Below are positions 1 through 9,059 of a stretch of DNA of 64,000 nucleotides, one piece after another (position 1 is the first letter of the stretch; each line of letters opens with the position of its first letter). Source of the DNA: UBA7446 sp049596455. Its GTDB lineage: Bacteria; Bacteroidota; Bacteroidia; Flavobacteriales; Flavobacteriaceae. A model generated the notes under the pieces. That model was not told the DNA's origin, ran no database searches, and worked only from the letters and a program-made list of their open reading frames with translations. The DNA lies in NCBI GenBank assembly GCA_049596455.1, contig JBMYLP010000002.1:124001-188000 (forward strand). Reading direction: 5' to 3'. The translations under genes were made by a program, and so were the position numbers.

Positions 1-323
1 AAGACGAGCCCTTGCTTGCCAATACCAAAATTGTAACCTCCTTCTTTGCGCCTCCTTTTGAAGGAAAATTGGGTGGAGATTTGTTTTCAAAAATTGCTTT
101 TGATGGCATAGAGGCTGAGCATATGACTGATTTAAAAAAACCAACACTTGATGCATTGTATTCCAATGCGGTGCAGCACTCAGATGGCATTATTATTGCA
201 AGTGAAGAAGTCAGAGATGCAGTAAAAAAGATTGCTTTCAGCAGCTCAAAACCCATTTTAGAATTGAGTAAAGAATCCGATATTCTTAATGCCCACGAAA
301 CCTTTTATCAGACTGAATTTTAA
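1..323 (+). CDS. Glycogen/starch synthase catalytic-domain protein (GT5), 3' end only
   Basis: Incomplete at the window edge: the frame is open from base 3, so 107 C-terminal residues are seen and the true start lies upstream. The segment carries TKIVTSFF, then KIAFDGI and later HSDGIIIASEEV, which match in order the C-terminal half of the short (about 270 aa) starch-synthase catalytic-domain proteins of Flavobacteriaceae. These consist of the N-terminal GT5 lobe only. The usual partner in that family is the DUF4270 gene immediately downstream, as here (7 bp gap). Whether this short protein really makes glycogen is not settled by sequence, because the second glycosyltransferase lobe is absent. 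An apparent TTG start at 12 is an internal codon. Confidence 0.75.
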   Translation, partial: DEPLLANTKIVTSFFAPPFEGKLGGDLFSKIAFDGIEAEHMTDLKKPTLDALYSNAVQHSDGIIIASEEVRDAVKKIAFSSSKPILELSKESDILNAHETFYQTEF

Positions 324-330
324 AACCCGA

Positions 331-2043
331 ATGATTAAAAAATTTCTCCCTATTGCACTTGTGCTTGCCCTGACATCATGCGATAAAAAGTTTAATGAAG
401 TTGGTGCTGAGGTATTCCCTCTAAATACTATTCAAGCAAAAAAGTCACTTTATCCAGTAAAAGTTTCACATACGTTAATCGATGTGGCACAGACAAATAC
501 AGGCGCGGTCTTGCAACTAGGTGAACACCGTGATAATTTGTTTGGAACAACGTCTGCCGCTGTGGTTTCTCAATTTAATTTGAGTTCGTATGCACCCACT
601 TTTGGTGATAAAAGTGCCTCATTAGAAAGCTCAGAAAGTTTTGATGAACAAGAAACCATTACAGACGTATGGCTCGAGGTGCCATTTTTCACCAATAGAA
701 TAGACGCTGATGGCGATGGATTGATTGCCGAATATGACGTTGACGATTCCGACCCTAATAGCGATTCGGATGGCGATGGGGTTAGTGATATTGCGGAACG
801 AAATAATGGAACGGATCCTACAAATCCTGATACCGACGGAGACGGAACACCAGACGGACAAGACTCCGAAACCGAAAACCCATACCCCGACAAAAAACTG
901 TATGCCATCGATTCCCTTTTTGGAAATCGCGAAGCGACTTTTGACGTGGAAGTTAACAGACTGAACTATTTTCTACGACAGCTGGATCCTGACCAGAATT
1001 TTGAGCAACTCCAACCCTATTACTCTAATTTTAATTTTGGCACGTATAAAGAACAGCAGCTTGGCAGTGCGAATCTTAATCTAAACTTTAATGAAATTAT
1101 TGTTGAGGGTGAGAATAGTACAAATTTACCTCCGAGACTTAGAGTGCCATTAGACAAAGCTATTTTTCAGCAACTTATCATAAACAAGGAGGGCGCAACC
1201 GAACTCTCCACAGCTGAACTTTGGCTAGACTATTTCAGATCTATTTCTATCGAAACAAGCAACTTTAGCGCACCATTGCTTATGTTGCTGGACTTTAATA
1301 GAATGACCATTCGAATTACATACACCTACAAAGCAAAAAAACCAGACACCAACCCTGTTCAAATAGAAGATAAGAATAAGGAGTTTTTGATTAATGCAGG
1401 GGTGCTTAAATTTAATACGATAACTAAAACGACTGCTGCAGCACCAGAACTTAACAGTATAGTTTCGGCGACTGCACCAACACAAATCGCCTTAGGAGGC
1501 GGGCTTGGAAGTGTAGCCACCATTACCCTATTTGAGGACAATGAAGAACTTGAGGCAATAAAGGGGAAGTCAATGTTACTGAATGAGGCTAATCTCACAT
1601 TTCATATTGACAAACAAGCAGTTGAGCAATATGGTTTAAGCCTTCCAAAGCGTTTGTATTTGTATAATGCCAATACCAATGCGCCTATCATTGATTTCCT
1701 GAGAGACGGGTCCGCTACTGGCACCCAAAATAAGTTGGTGTATGGTGGATTTTTAGTAAACAATGATGATGACCAGTACTACAAGATTAGGCTAACTGAA
1801 TATTTGCGTGATATCATCAGCAAGGACTCTGTCAATGCACCATTACGAGTGTCAATCACTAATGCATTTGCTACGCAAGGTGCTGTTGCTATGGCAAAAG
1901 TTGACAATACCTCTATAAATAAAATACCTGCTGGTAGCGTTTCGTCGCCAAAGTCGGCGGTATTTGTAGGACCAACCCCAACAGACCCTGCGCTTGCAGA
2001 TTTAAAGTTACAACTGGAACTGTTCTACACAGAGATTGAATAA
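331..2043 (+). CDS. DUF4270 family lipoprotein with calcium-type (thrombospondin type 3-like) repeats
   Basis: 570 aa. The start at ATG 331 is preferred over an in-frame ATG at 289 because it begins MIKKFLPIALVLALTSC, a lipoprotein signal peptide with the lipobox Cys at residue 17, and because 289 would overlap the preceding gene. DUF4270 proteins are Bacteroidota outer-surface lipoproteins of unknown function. An Asp/Gly-rich block at about residues 125-182 contains the pattern DxDGDG(L/V/T) three or more times with NxD/DPT spacers, typical of thrombospondin type 3 Ca2+-binding repeats. It sits inside the family domain rather than at an end, so it may be a calcium-stabilised insertion. The downstream part has a beta-rich, repetitive character. 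Family assignment is good; function is unknown. Confidence 0.8.
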   Translation: MIKKFLPIALVLALTSCDKKFNEVGAEVFPLNTIQAKKSLYPVKVSHTLIDVAQTNTGAVLQLGEHRDNLFGTTSAAVVSQFNLSSYAPTFGDKSASLESSESFDEQETITDVWLEVPFFTNRIDADGDGLIAEYDVDDSDPNSDSDGDGVSDIAERNNGTDPTNPDTDGDGTPDGQDSETENPYPDKKLYAIDSLFGNREATFDVEVNRLNYFLRQLDPDQNFEQLQPYYSNFNFGTYKEQQLGSANLNLNFNEIIVEGENSTNLPPRLRVPLDKAIFQQLIINKEGATELSTAELWLDYFRSISIETSNFSAPLLMLLDFNRMTIRITYTYKAKKPDTNPVQIEDKNKEFLINAGVLKFNTITKTTAAAPELNSIVSATAPTQIALGGGLGSVATITLFEDNEELEAIKGKSMLLNEANLTFHIDKQAVEQYGLSLPKRLYLYNANTNAPIIDFLRDGSATGTQNKLVYGGFLVNNDDDQYYKIRLTEYLRDIISKDSVNAPLRVSITNAFATQGAVAMAKVDNTSINKIPAGSVSSPKSAVFVGPTPTDPALADLKLQLELFYTEIE

Positions 2044-2123
2044 TTAATCGGCTATATAAAATAGCATAGCAGGGACAAGTTTGTAATAATATTGTATTTT
2101 TAGGACACCCAAAATCTAAAAAT

Positions 2124-2387
2124 ATGATAAAAGGACTACTTATTCTTGCGGTTACGCTTATTGTTCTTCTTGCGTTAAATTATTTTACAATTCGTGTTTT
2201 CAAACTCTCGGAGCTCAAACGAGAACGTTTACGCAGAATTTCAGTACATATCTACGTTATTTTTTTGATTTTCTTGGGAGTACTCAATTTAATTGAAGAA
2301 AACAGCCTCTTTGGTTGGGGGCACATCCTTGCTGGATTAGGCTTTCTTTTTGCTGATCGATACGATAGAAAAAGAAAAAATCTATAA
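2124..2387 (+). CDS. Small two- to three-helix membrane protein, unknown function
   Basis: 87 aa. A hydrophobic helix at residues 3-23 is followed by a basic stretch (KLSELKRERLRR), a second helix at about 41-57 and a third weakly hydrophobic segment at about 66-80 that ends in a basic tail (RYDRKRKNL). The basic stretches suggest both are cytoplasmic by the positive-inside rule. I do not recognise a named family. It lies 80 bp after the DUF4270 gene on the same strand and its last 6 bases overlap the end of rpoN, which is convergent. The overlap and plausible topology argue for a real gene, but there is no functional clue. Confidence 0.6.
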   Translation: MIKGLLILAVTLIVLLALNYFTIRVFKLSELKRERLRRISVHIYVIFLIFLGVLNLIEENSLFGWGHILAGLGFLFADRYDRKRKNL

Positions 2388-3830
2388 CTCTTTCCGCAGT
2401 CGTGCTACAGGGGCGCCGATCATTTCACGGTATTTTGCCACGGTTCGGCGGGCAATGGGATAGCCCTTTTCGTTCATGATATTCATCAATTGTTCGTCCG
2501 TAAGCGGACTGGTTTTGTCTTCAGCTGCAATCACATCGCCCAAAGCTTTTTTTACTTCTATGGTTGAAACGTCTTCTCCCGCAGCGTTGGTAATTCCTTC
2601 CGAGAAAAACCACTTTACCAATTTAGTGCCATAAGGCGTATCCACATATTTGCTATTAGCAACCCTAGAAACTGTAGAAATATCCATGCCAATGCGGTCG
2701 GCGATATCTTTTAAAATCATGGGTTTTAGTTGTTGCTCATCGCCAGTAAGAAAATAGTCTTGCTGAAAATCCATGATGGTTTTCATGGTTTCGTATAGCG
2801 TGTGCTGACGTTGCTTTATGGCATCAATAAACCACCGTGCTGCATCTAGCTTTTGCTTGATAAATTGCACGGCTTTTTGCTGCTCTTTACTTTTTTTATT
2901 GGCTTCTTTATAGCCAGAAAGCATGTTGCGATATTCAGCAGAAACATGTAGTTCAGGCGCATTACGCCCGTTGAGTATAAGATTGAGTTGTCCGTCAATC
3001 AATTGAATAGTAAAATCAGGAACAATTTGCGCATTCATTTTCGTATCGCTACCAAATGCCGCACCAGGTTTTGGGTTAAGTTTTTCAATTTCGTGCATGC
3101 AGTCTTTTAGCTGCTCGTCGTCAATTTTTAGTCGCGCTTTTATCTTCGTAAAATGCTTTTTGGCAAATGCTTCAAACTGCTCGTCCAAAAGTGCAATGGC
3201 TACTGAAACCGCAGGACTTTGCGACTTTCGCCTTAGCTGAATGAGCAAGCAATCTTGCAAATCCAACGCACCAACTCCTGGTGGGTCAAGTTGCTGTACG
3301 GACTGCAATACCTTGCGCACTTCCGCTTCGTCTACGTATATGTTTTCGGTAAACGCCAAGTCATCTACAATATCAATCAACTCCCGTCGGATATAGCCAC
3401 TATTATCGATACTCCCCACCAAAAAAGCCGCAATGCGGTATTCTTGTGCTGAAAAGGTAAAAGTGTCTAGCTGTGCCATTAACTGTTGATGAAAGCTCAC
3501 ACCTGCAGCATAGGGCACGTGTTTTTCTTCATCGTCTGGACTGTAGTTTTGGGCGCGAAGACGGTATTCGGGGATTTCGTCATCGCTCAAATACGCATCA
3601 ATATCAATATCGTCTGCCGCTATAATTTCGCCACTATCCTCCTCGGGGGTGTCAAATTCTTCTTGCTCTTTTTCGTCTTCTTTCCCTGAAGCAAGTGCTG
3701 GGTTTTCTTCAATCTCACGTAATATCTGTTGCTCAAAAGATTGAATAGGCAACTGAATCAACTTCATCAGCTGAATTTGCTGCGGCGATAGCTTTTGTGA
3801 AAGCTTAAATTGAAGGTGTTGTTTGAGCAT
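2382..3830 (-). CDS. rpoN: RNA polymerase sigma-54 factor
   Basis: 482 aa, normal length. Region I (residues 1-45) is Gln/Leu-rich with FKLSQKLSPQQIQLMKLIQL, the segment that contacts activator ATPases. It is followed by an acidic Region II (about 50-115), the core-binding region, a helix-turn-helix near 378-403 (DISTVSRVANSKYV) and the diagnostic RpoN box ARRTVAKYR at 460-468, which reads the -24 element. Sigma-54 drives genes that need an AAA+ enhancer-binding protein; no such activator is in this window. It lies 48 bp downstream of asnS and may be co-transcribed with it. Confidence 0.97.
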   Translation of the reverse strand: MLKQHLQFKLSQKLSPQQIQLMKLIQLPIQSFEQQILREIEENPALASGKEDEKEQEEFDTPEEDSGEIIAADDIDIDAYLSDDEIPEYRLRAQNYSPDDEEKHVPYAAGVSFHQQLMAQLDTFTFSAQEYRIAAFLVGSIDNSGYIRRELIDIVDDLAFTENIYVDEAEVRKVLQSVQQLDPPGVGALDLQDCLLIQLRRKSQSPAVSVAIALLDEQFEAFAKKHFTKIKARLKIDDEQLKDCMHEIEKLNPKPGAAFGSDTKMNAQIVPDFTIQLIDGQLNLILNGRNAPELHVSAEYRNMLSGYKEANKKSKEQQKAVQFIKQKLDAARWFIDAIKQRQHTLYETMKTIMDFQQDYFLTGDEQQLKPMILKDIADRIGMDISTVSRVANSKYVDTPYGTKLVKWFFSEGITNAAGEDVSTIEVKKALGDVIAAEDKTSPLTDEQLMNIMNEKGYPIARRTVAKYREMIGAPVARLRKEL

Positions 3831-3878
3831 GAATTAGCATTGGGTTTTTAAAAATACAAAAAACCCACACATTCTCTT

Positions 3879-5279
3879 CTAAAATGCAGCATTTAGCGGG
3901 GTTCGCGGATATGGAATTACATCTCTGATGTTAGACATTCCTGTGGTGTATAGCACCAATCGCTCAAAACCAAGTCCAAAACCGGCATGAACGGCAGTTC
4001 CAAAACGACGCAAATCCGTGTACCACCACAACTCTTCTTCGTCTATATCCATGGCGCGCATGCGCTCTACAAGTTTGTCAAGGCGTTCTTCCCGCTGCGA
4101 TCCACCTACCATTTCGCCTACTCCAGGGAACAATACATCCATGGCGCGAACTGTTTTACCATCATCGTTCATACGCATATAAAACGCTTTTATCTCAGCA
4201 GGATAATCAAACAAAATCACAGGACTAGTAAAGTGCTTTTCTACCAAATAGCGTTCGTGTTCGCTTTGCAAATCTACTCCCCAAGCATCTACGGGATACT
4301 TGAACTTCTTCTTTTTGTTGGGCTTAGAATTGCGTAAAATGTCTATGGCTTCTGTGTAGGAAACTCGCATAAACTCATTTTGGGTTACAAAGCGTAAGCG
4401 CTCTAAAAGCCCCATGGGGCTACGCTCAAGCTGTGGTTTTTTTGCCTCTTCTTGTGCAAAGCGTTGATCTAAAAATGTCAAATCTTCTTCGCAATTTTCT
4501 AATACATAGGTCAACACGGCCTTGATAAAATCCTCTGCCAAGTCCATGTTATCGTCCAAATCGTTAAAGGCAACTTCGGGTTCAATCATCCAAAATTCTG
4601 CCAAGTGTCGTGAAGTGTTGGAATTTTCAGCCCTAAATGTTGGTCCAAATGTATACACTTTACCCAATCCCATGGCGTAGGTTTCGGCCTCTAATTGCCC
4701 AGAAACGGTAAGGTTGGTTTCTTTACCAAAAAAGTCGGGTTCGTCTGTTTTTTGAGATGGATCTAAAGTCGTTACACGAAACATTTCGCCAGCTCCTTCG
4801 GCATCGCTCCCCGTAATGATAGGAGTATGTACTTGATAAAATCCATTTGTTGTAAAGTATTGATGTACGGCAAACGACAGTGCGGCACGCACTCGCATAA
4901 CAGCAGCAAAGGTGTTGGTGCGAACACGCAAATGCGCTTTTTCGCGCAAAAATTCCAAGGAGTGTTTTTTAGGCTGTATGGGGTATTCGTCTGGATTTGA
5001 GCCACCTAAAACGGTTACCGAATCGGCTTGAATTTCGAATTGCTGACCCTTCCCTTGACTTTCTACAAGAGTGCCTGAAATTTCTAAGGCAGCACCTGTA
5101 TTAATCTCTGCAAGCACTTCTTCGGGAGTTTGTTCAAAATCTACCACACATTGCAAATTTGCCAAGCAGGAGCCATCGTTTAGGGCAATAAATCGGTTGG
5201 CGCGAAAGGTGCGAACCCAACCGCGAACGGTAACTTTTTGACCTTTGTGTTCTCCAGAAAAAAGTTGACGAATGTCCAT
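3879..5279 (-). CDS. asnS: Asparagine--tRNA ligase
   Basis: 466 aa class IIb aminoacyl-tRNA synthetase that charges tRNA-Asn with asparagine using ATP. The N-terminal OB-fold anticodon-binding domain (about 1-105, with VTVRGWVRTFRANRF) precedes the class II catalytic core: motif 2 includes FRAENSNTSRHLAEFWMIEPE near residue 216-236 and motif 3 is GFGLGFERLVLY near 433-444. The ending YPRTP is typical of AsnS. A -7-like element (TATATTTG on the minus strand, 5302-5309) lies 23 bp upstream, so asnS probably has its own promoter in the 36 bp gap after the exporter gene. Confidence 0.97.
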   Translation of the reverse strand: MDIRQLFSGEHKGQKVTVRGWVRTFRANRFIALNDGSCLANLQCVVDFEQTPEEVLAEINTGAALEISGTLVESQGKGQQFEIQADSVTVLGGSNPDEYPIQPKKHSLEFLREKAHLRVRTNTFAAVMRVRAALSFAVHQYFTTNGFYQVHTPIITGSDAEGAGEMFRVTTLDPSQKTDEPDFFGKETNLTVSGQLEAETYAMGLGKVYTFGPTFRAENSNTSRHLAEFWMIEPEVAFNDLDDNMDLAEDFIKAVLTYVLENCEEDLTFLDQRFAQEEAKKPQLERSPMGLLERLRFVTQNEFMRVSYTEAIDILRNSKPNKKKKFKYPVDAWGVDLQSEHERYLVEKHFTSPVILFDYPAEIKAFYMRMNDDGKTVRAMDVLFPGVGEMVGGSQREERLDKLVERMRAMDIDEEELWWYTDLRRFGTAVHAGFGLGFERLVLYTTGMSNIRDVIPYPRTPLNAAF

Positions 5280-5301
5280 AAGGTGTTTACATTAACAGTG
5301 G

Positions 5302-5309
5302 CAAATATA
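5302..5309 (-). promoter_or_regulatory. Bacteroidota -7 promoter element for asnS
   Basis: TATATTTG on the minus strand is an exact match to the TAnnTTTG -7 consensus of Bacteroidota. It lies in the short gap between the exporter stop and the asnS start. I see no good TTG/TTTG at the usual 17-23 nt upstream, so it is a half-supported promoter. Confidence 0.4.
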
Positions 5310-5315
5310 GCGCAA

Positions 5316-7700
5316 TTATTCTGCTTCGTTCTCGGGCAAAATCTGAAATTTTGGCTCTTTGAGCGTACGCTCATTGGCAATTTGTTTTTCGAGCGAAAGC
5401 AACAATGAAGGCAATAAAATAAGGTTAGCTAACATGGCAAAAAGCAAGGTCGCCGATACCAAACCACCAAGTGCAACCGTGCCGCCATAGCTAGAAATCA
5501 TAAACACCGAAAACCCAAAAAACAGTACAATAGAGGTATAGAACATACTTACGCCTGTTTCACGAAGTGCTGCATACACCGACTTTTTTACGTTCCATTT
5601 TGTGGCTTGCAACTCTTGTCGGTATTTTACCAAATAGTGAATGGTATCATCTACCGAAATACCAAAAGCAACGCTAAACACCAAAATGGTAGAGGGCTTG
5701 ATAGCAATGCCCAAAAAGCCCATCATACCAGCTGTAAGAATTAGTGGAATGACATTAGGAAGTAACGAGATAAGAATCATACGAAACGACCTAAACATAT
5801 ACGCCATAAACAATGCAATAAGCAAAATGGCAAGGCTTAATGAAACCACAAGGTTGCGCACCAAAAAGCGTGTGCCTTTAAGGTAACCCAAGGCTTTTCC
5901 AGTCATGGAAACATCAAATCGATCAGCAGGAAAATACTTGTTTATACTATTTAGCATTTGCTGCTCAATGGCTTCCATGCGTTCGGTACTTACGTCTTGT
6001 AACATGACAGTAATTCGGGCAAATTGCCCTGTTTCGTCCACCAATCGGGTTAGAAAACTCGCTTCGTCGCCCAAGTTTTTGGCGTGTGCTCGAATAAAAT
6101 TATTCTCTTGATTTGTGGGCAACTGGAAGTATTTTGGGTTTCCGTTGTAGAATGCTTGCTTTAGGTATTTTGCTACAGCCACTGCCGAAACGGGATTTGA
6201 CAATTCGGGAATTTCACGCAAATCATTTTCTAATCTGTTGATGCGGTTTAGTGTAGATAGGCGTGTTGCGCCATTTTTACGTTTGGTATCCACCATAATT
6301 TCAATTGGCATAACGCCCTTGAAATGCGTTTCAAAAAACCGAATGTCTTTGTAGAAGTCCGCTTTTTTGGGCATGTCATCGACTATGGTTCCCGAAAGCC
6401 GAATTTCATACATTCCAACAATACTCAGCATAAGTGCTATAACTGAGATAAAATACACCGACACACGATGCTGCTTTACCATGCGCTCCATCCATGCCAC
6501 AAAGCCCGACATCCACTTTCGGTTGAGGTGCTCCAAATGTTTTTTATTGGGAATCGACATAAAACTGTATATGATAGGAATCATAAGCAGCGACAACAAA
6601 AATATCATCATGATATTGATAGATGCTACTATCCCAAACTCTCTAAGTAATGTACTGTTGGTAAGCATAAACGTCGCAAAACCGCAGGCGGTAGTCATAT
6701 TGGTCATAAGCGTAGCATTTCCAATTTTTGAAATGACACGTTGCAATGACCGCGCTTGGTTACCGTGTTTTTTGATTTCGTTTTGGTATTTATTGATAAG
6801 AAAAATACAATTCGGTACCCCAATCACAATAATTATAGGAGGTATTAGTGCTGTAAGAACCGTAATTTCATATCCTAATAATCCAATGATACCAAATGCC
6901 CACATTACACCAATAACCACAATGGACATGGAAATGAAAGTAGCACGATACGACCTAAAAAAGAAGAAAAAAATCAGCGTAGTCACAAGCGTTGCCGCAA
7001 CTACAAAAAGCCCGATTTCGTCTAAAATCATTTTGGCGTTTATGGTGCGGATATACGGCATTCCCGACACGCGCACATTAAGCCCTGTGTCGCTTTCAAA
7101 TGCTGCTATTTTTGGTACTAGTACGTTATCTACAAAGGCCTGTCGCTCGCCGCTATTTACAACCTCTGGACGCAAATACACCCCTGTTTGCACCACAGCC
7201 GTTTCTTTGTTAAAAAGCAACTCGTTGTACAGCGGTTGTTGCTGAAATAACCATTGTTTTAATGCCGTAGCTTCCTCGTTGGTTTTGGGTTTTTGATAGG
7301 GTATAGGGGCTGACTCAAAAACTCTTTTTTTGGTATTTCGTTTGAGTTGGGTCAGCTCGCTTATTCCTACTACGTATTCTATGCTGGGCGATGCCGCTAA
7401 GCTATCGCCAAGGGCTTTCCACGCGGCGAGTTTTTCAGGAGTGAAAAACTGATTGTCTTGAACAGCAATGACCACCATGTTTCCTTCTTCCCCAAATCGG
7501 TCTAAAAAGCGTTCGTAATACGTATTAAAAGGGTGATTATCGGGCAAGAGATTTGCTTCAGTAAAGCTAAACCGAATGTTTCCCCATTGCGTTGACAGGA
7601 AAAAAGTGGTTGCAACAATAGCAGCCAAAAACAATATACGGTTACGCAGGATAAGCCGTGCCACGCTTCCCCAGAAGCGTGTATTTATCCATTTTATCAT
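5316..7700 (-). CDS. RND/MMPL-family transporter
   Basis: 794 aa inner-membrane protein with the duplicated RND layout: one helix near 20-40, a large periplasmic domain, a helix bundle at about 225-400, a second start helix near 420, a second periplasmic domain and a second bundle at about 630-775. Motifs such as GVPNCIFLINKYQ and GISVDDTIHYLVKYRQ sit in equivalent helices (TM4-like) of the two halves; the Asp pair in the second half is the position used for proton relay in the superfamily. The size and layout fit the MMPL/HpnN-type exporters of lipids or hydrophobic compounds rather than tripartite AcrB pumps (which exceed 1000 aa). Substrate unknown. It follows frr with a 24 bp gap. Confidence 0.85.
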   Translation of the reverse strand: MIKWINTRFWGSVARLILRNRILFLAAIVATTFFLSTQWGNIRFSFTEANLLPDNHPFNTYYERFLDRFGEEGNMVVIAVQDNQFFTPEKLAAWKALGDSLAASPSIEYVVGISELTQLKRNTKKRVFESAPIPYQKPKTNEEATALKQWLFQQQPLYNELLFNKETAVVQTGVYLRPEVVNSGERQAFVDNVLVPKIAAFESDTGLNVRVSGMPYIRTINAKMILDEIGLFVVAATLVTTLIFFFFFRSYRATFISMSIVVIGVMWAFGIIGLLGYEITVLTALIPPIIIVIGVPNCIFLINKYQNEIKKHGNQARSLQRVISKIGNATLMTNMTTACGFATFMLTNSTLLREFGIVASINIMMIFLLSLLMIPIIYSFMSIPNKKHLEHLNRKWMSGFVAWMERMVKQHRVSVYFISVIALMLSIVGMYEIRLSGTIVDDMPKKADFYKDIRFFETHFKGVMPIEIMVDTKRKNGATRLSTLNRINRLENDLREIPELSNPVSAVAVAKYLKQAFYNGNPKYFQLPTNQENNFIRAHAKNLGDEASFLTRLVDETGQFARITVMLQDVSTERMEAIEQQMLNSINKYFPADRFDVSMTGKALGYLKGTRFLVRNLVVSLSLAILLIALFMAYMFRSFRMILISLLPNVIPLILTAGMMGFLGIAIKPSTILVFSVAFGISVDDTIHYLVKYRQELQATKWNVKKSVYAALRETGVSMFYTSIVLFFGFSVFMISSYGGTVALGGLVSATLLFAMLANLILLPSLLLSLEKQIANERTLKEPKFQILPENEAE

Positions 7701-7713
7701 AGCAATCTTCTAT

Positions 7714-7738
7714 TCATGACCTGCTTACACGGTCATGA
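7714..7738. repeat. Perfect 8-bp inverted repeat at the frr 3' end
   Basis: TCATGACC (7714-7721) and GGTCATGA (7731-7738) are separated by 9 bases and straddle the frr stop codon. On the transcript (minus strand) the hairpin is not followed by a U-run, so it is not a typical intrinsic terminator. It could be a processing or stability element between frr and the exporter gene. Confidence 0.5.
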
Positions 7739-8276
7739 TTTCTTTTTCTTTTACCAGATATTTTTCATCTATCGTGGCAATATATTTATTGGTTGCGTCT
7801 TGAACATCGACCTCAGCATTTTTGAGTTCGTCTTCAGAGAGTTCCAATTTTTTCAATTCAGTATTGGCATCTTTTCGGGCATTGCGTACCCCAACTTTGG
7901 CATGCTCTGCTTCGGCTTTGGCTTGCTTTACTAATTCACGTCGGCGCTCTTCTGTTAGCGGTGGAATACTGATGATAATAGACTCGCCATTATTCATGGG
8001 ATTAAATCCCAAATTGGCAACCATAATGGCGCGTTCAATTTCGGGGATGAGCGTTTTTTCCCAAGGCTGCACCGATAGGGTTTGCGCATCGGGGGTATTC
8101 ACATTTGCCACTTGACTTAGGGGTGTTTGCGTACCGTAATAATCAACTTTTACAGTTGAAAGCATTACGGGGTTTGCTTTTCCAGCACGAATATTTATAA
8201 ACGATTTATCGAGGTGCTCGAGTGCCTTGTCCATGGCTTCTTCGGTAGCTTCTAGTATAAAGTTTAGTTCTTCCAT
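7725..8276 (-). CDS. frr: Ribosome recycling factor
   Basis: 183 aa, the standard length. It acts with EF-G to split the post-termination ribosome. Typical RRF sequence is visible: an N-terminal helix, RAGKANP near residue 31-37, the domain with PWEKTLIPEIERAIMVANLG near 92-111, and the long C-terminal helices starting at LTEERRRELVKQAK. It begins 3 bp after the pyrH stop. The pyrH-frr pair is conserved in many bacteria and points to one transcript. Confidence 0.97.
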   Translation of the reverse strand: MEELNFILEATEEAMDKALEHLDKSFINIRAGKANPVMLSTVKVDYYGTQTPLSQVANVNTPDAQTLSVQPWEKTLIPEIERAIMVANLGFNPMNNGESIIISIPPLTEERRRELVKQAKAEAEHAKVGVRNARKDANTELKKLELSEDELKNAEVDVQDATNKYIATIDEKYLVKEKEIMTV

Positions 8277-8279
8277 TGC

Positions 8280-8987
8280 TTATAGATTTACCAATGTTCC
8301 GATGGGCTCGCCCATCACCACTTTTTTCAAATTTCCAGGTTTGTTCATGTCAAACACAATAATGGGTAACTCGTTTTCTTGGCTTAAGGTAAATGCGGTC
8401 ATGTCCATCACTTTTAGCCCTTTGCTGAGTACATCATTAAAGGAGATATTGTCAAATTTTTGCGCCGATTTGTCTTTTTCAGGGTCGGCAGAATAAATAC
8501 CGTCCACACGTGTTCCTTTAAGGATAACATCTGCGTTAACCTCTATGGCGCGAAGTACGGCTGCGGAGTCAGTAGTAAAAAATGGATTTCCAGTACCGGC
8601 ACCAAAAATGACCACCCGTCCTTTTTCCAAATGGCGAACGGCTCGGCGTTTGATGTACGGTTCTGCAACGGCCTCAATTTTTAATGCAGTTTGTAAGCGC
8701 GAAGGTACTTCAGCATCTTCTAACGCGCTTTGCAAGGCTAAGCCGTTGATACATGTGGCAAGCATTCCCATGTAATCGCCTTGAACACGGTCCATACCAT
8801 TACTTGCTGCTGCTACACCGCGAAAGATATTTCCTCCACCAATAACGATAGCTACTTCTATTCCCAAGGCAACAATTTCCTTAATGTCTTGTGCATAAGC
8901 AGCCAAGCGCTGAGGATCAATGCCGTGGGTGCGGTCGCCCATGAGTGCTTCGCCGCTAAGTTTGAGAAGTATTCGTTTGTATTGCAT
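8280..8987 (-). CDS. pyrH: Uridylate kinase (UMP kinase)
   Basis: 235 aa amino-acid-kinase family protein that makes UDP from UMP and ATP in pyrimidine synthesis. It starts with KRILLKLSGEAL, the phosphate-binding Lys/Gly motif, then GGGNIFRG at about 51-58 and GTGNPFFTTDSAA near 128-140, all typical of bacterial PyrH, a GTP-activated hexamer. It is the first gene of the pyrH-frr unit; a -7 element lies 15 bp upstream. Confidence 0.97.
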   Translation of the reverse strand: MQYKRILLKLSGEALMGDRTHGIDPQRLAAYAQDIKEIVALGIEVAIVIGGGNIFRGVAAASNGMDRVQGDYMGMLATCINGLALQSALEDAEVPSRLQTALKIEAVAEPYIKRRAVRHLEKGRVVIFGAGTGNPFFTTDSAAVLRAIEVNADVILKGTRVDGIYSADPEKDKSAQKFDNISFNDVLSKGLKVMDMTAFTLSQENELPIIVFDMNKPGNLKKVVMGEPIGTLVNL

Positions 8988-9001
8988 GGAGTATGTTTGT
9001 G

Positions 9002-9009
9002 CAAATATA
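9002..9009 (-). promoter_or_regulatory. Bacteroidota -7 promoter element for pyrH-frr
   Basis: TATATTTG on the minus strand matches TAnnTTTG exactly and lies in the 72 bp gap between the pyrH start and the end of the upstream gene. No clear -33 TTG at the expected spacing. Confidence 0.4.
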
Positions 9010-9059
9010 GCAAGTTAGCCGCGATTTGGTGGTGAACCAACTTTCGCTTTGCGCTTAAA

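Noticed and set aside
3841..3870. Hairpin between asnS and rpoN (TGGGTTTTT...AAAAACCCA)
   Set aside because: The stem is mainly A-T and no T-run follows it in the direction of transcription, so I could not support a terminator.
6367..7245. 292-aa open frame on the plus strand opposite the RND exporter
   Set aside because: Antisense to a well-supported family protein; composition reflects the reverse complement of membrane helices, with no domain.
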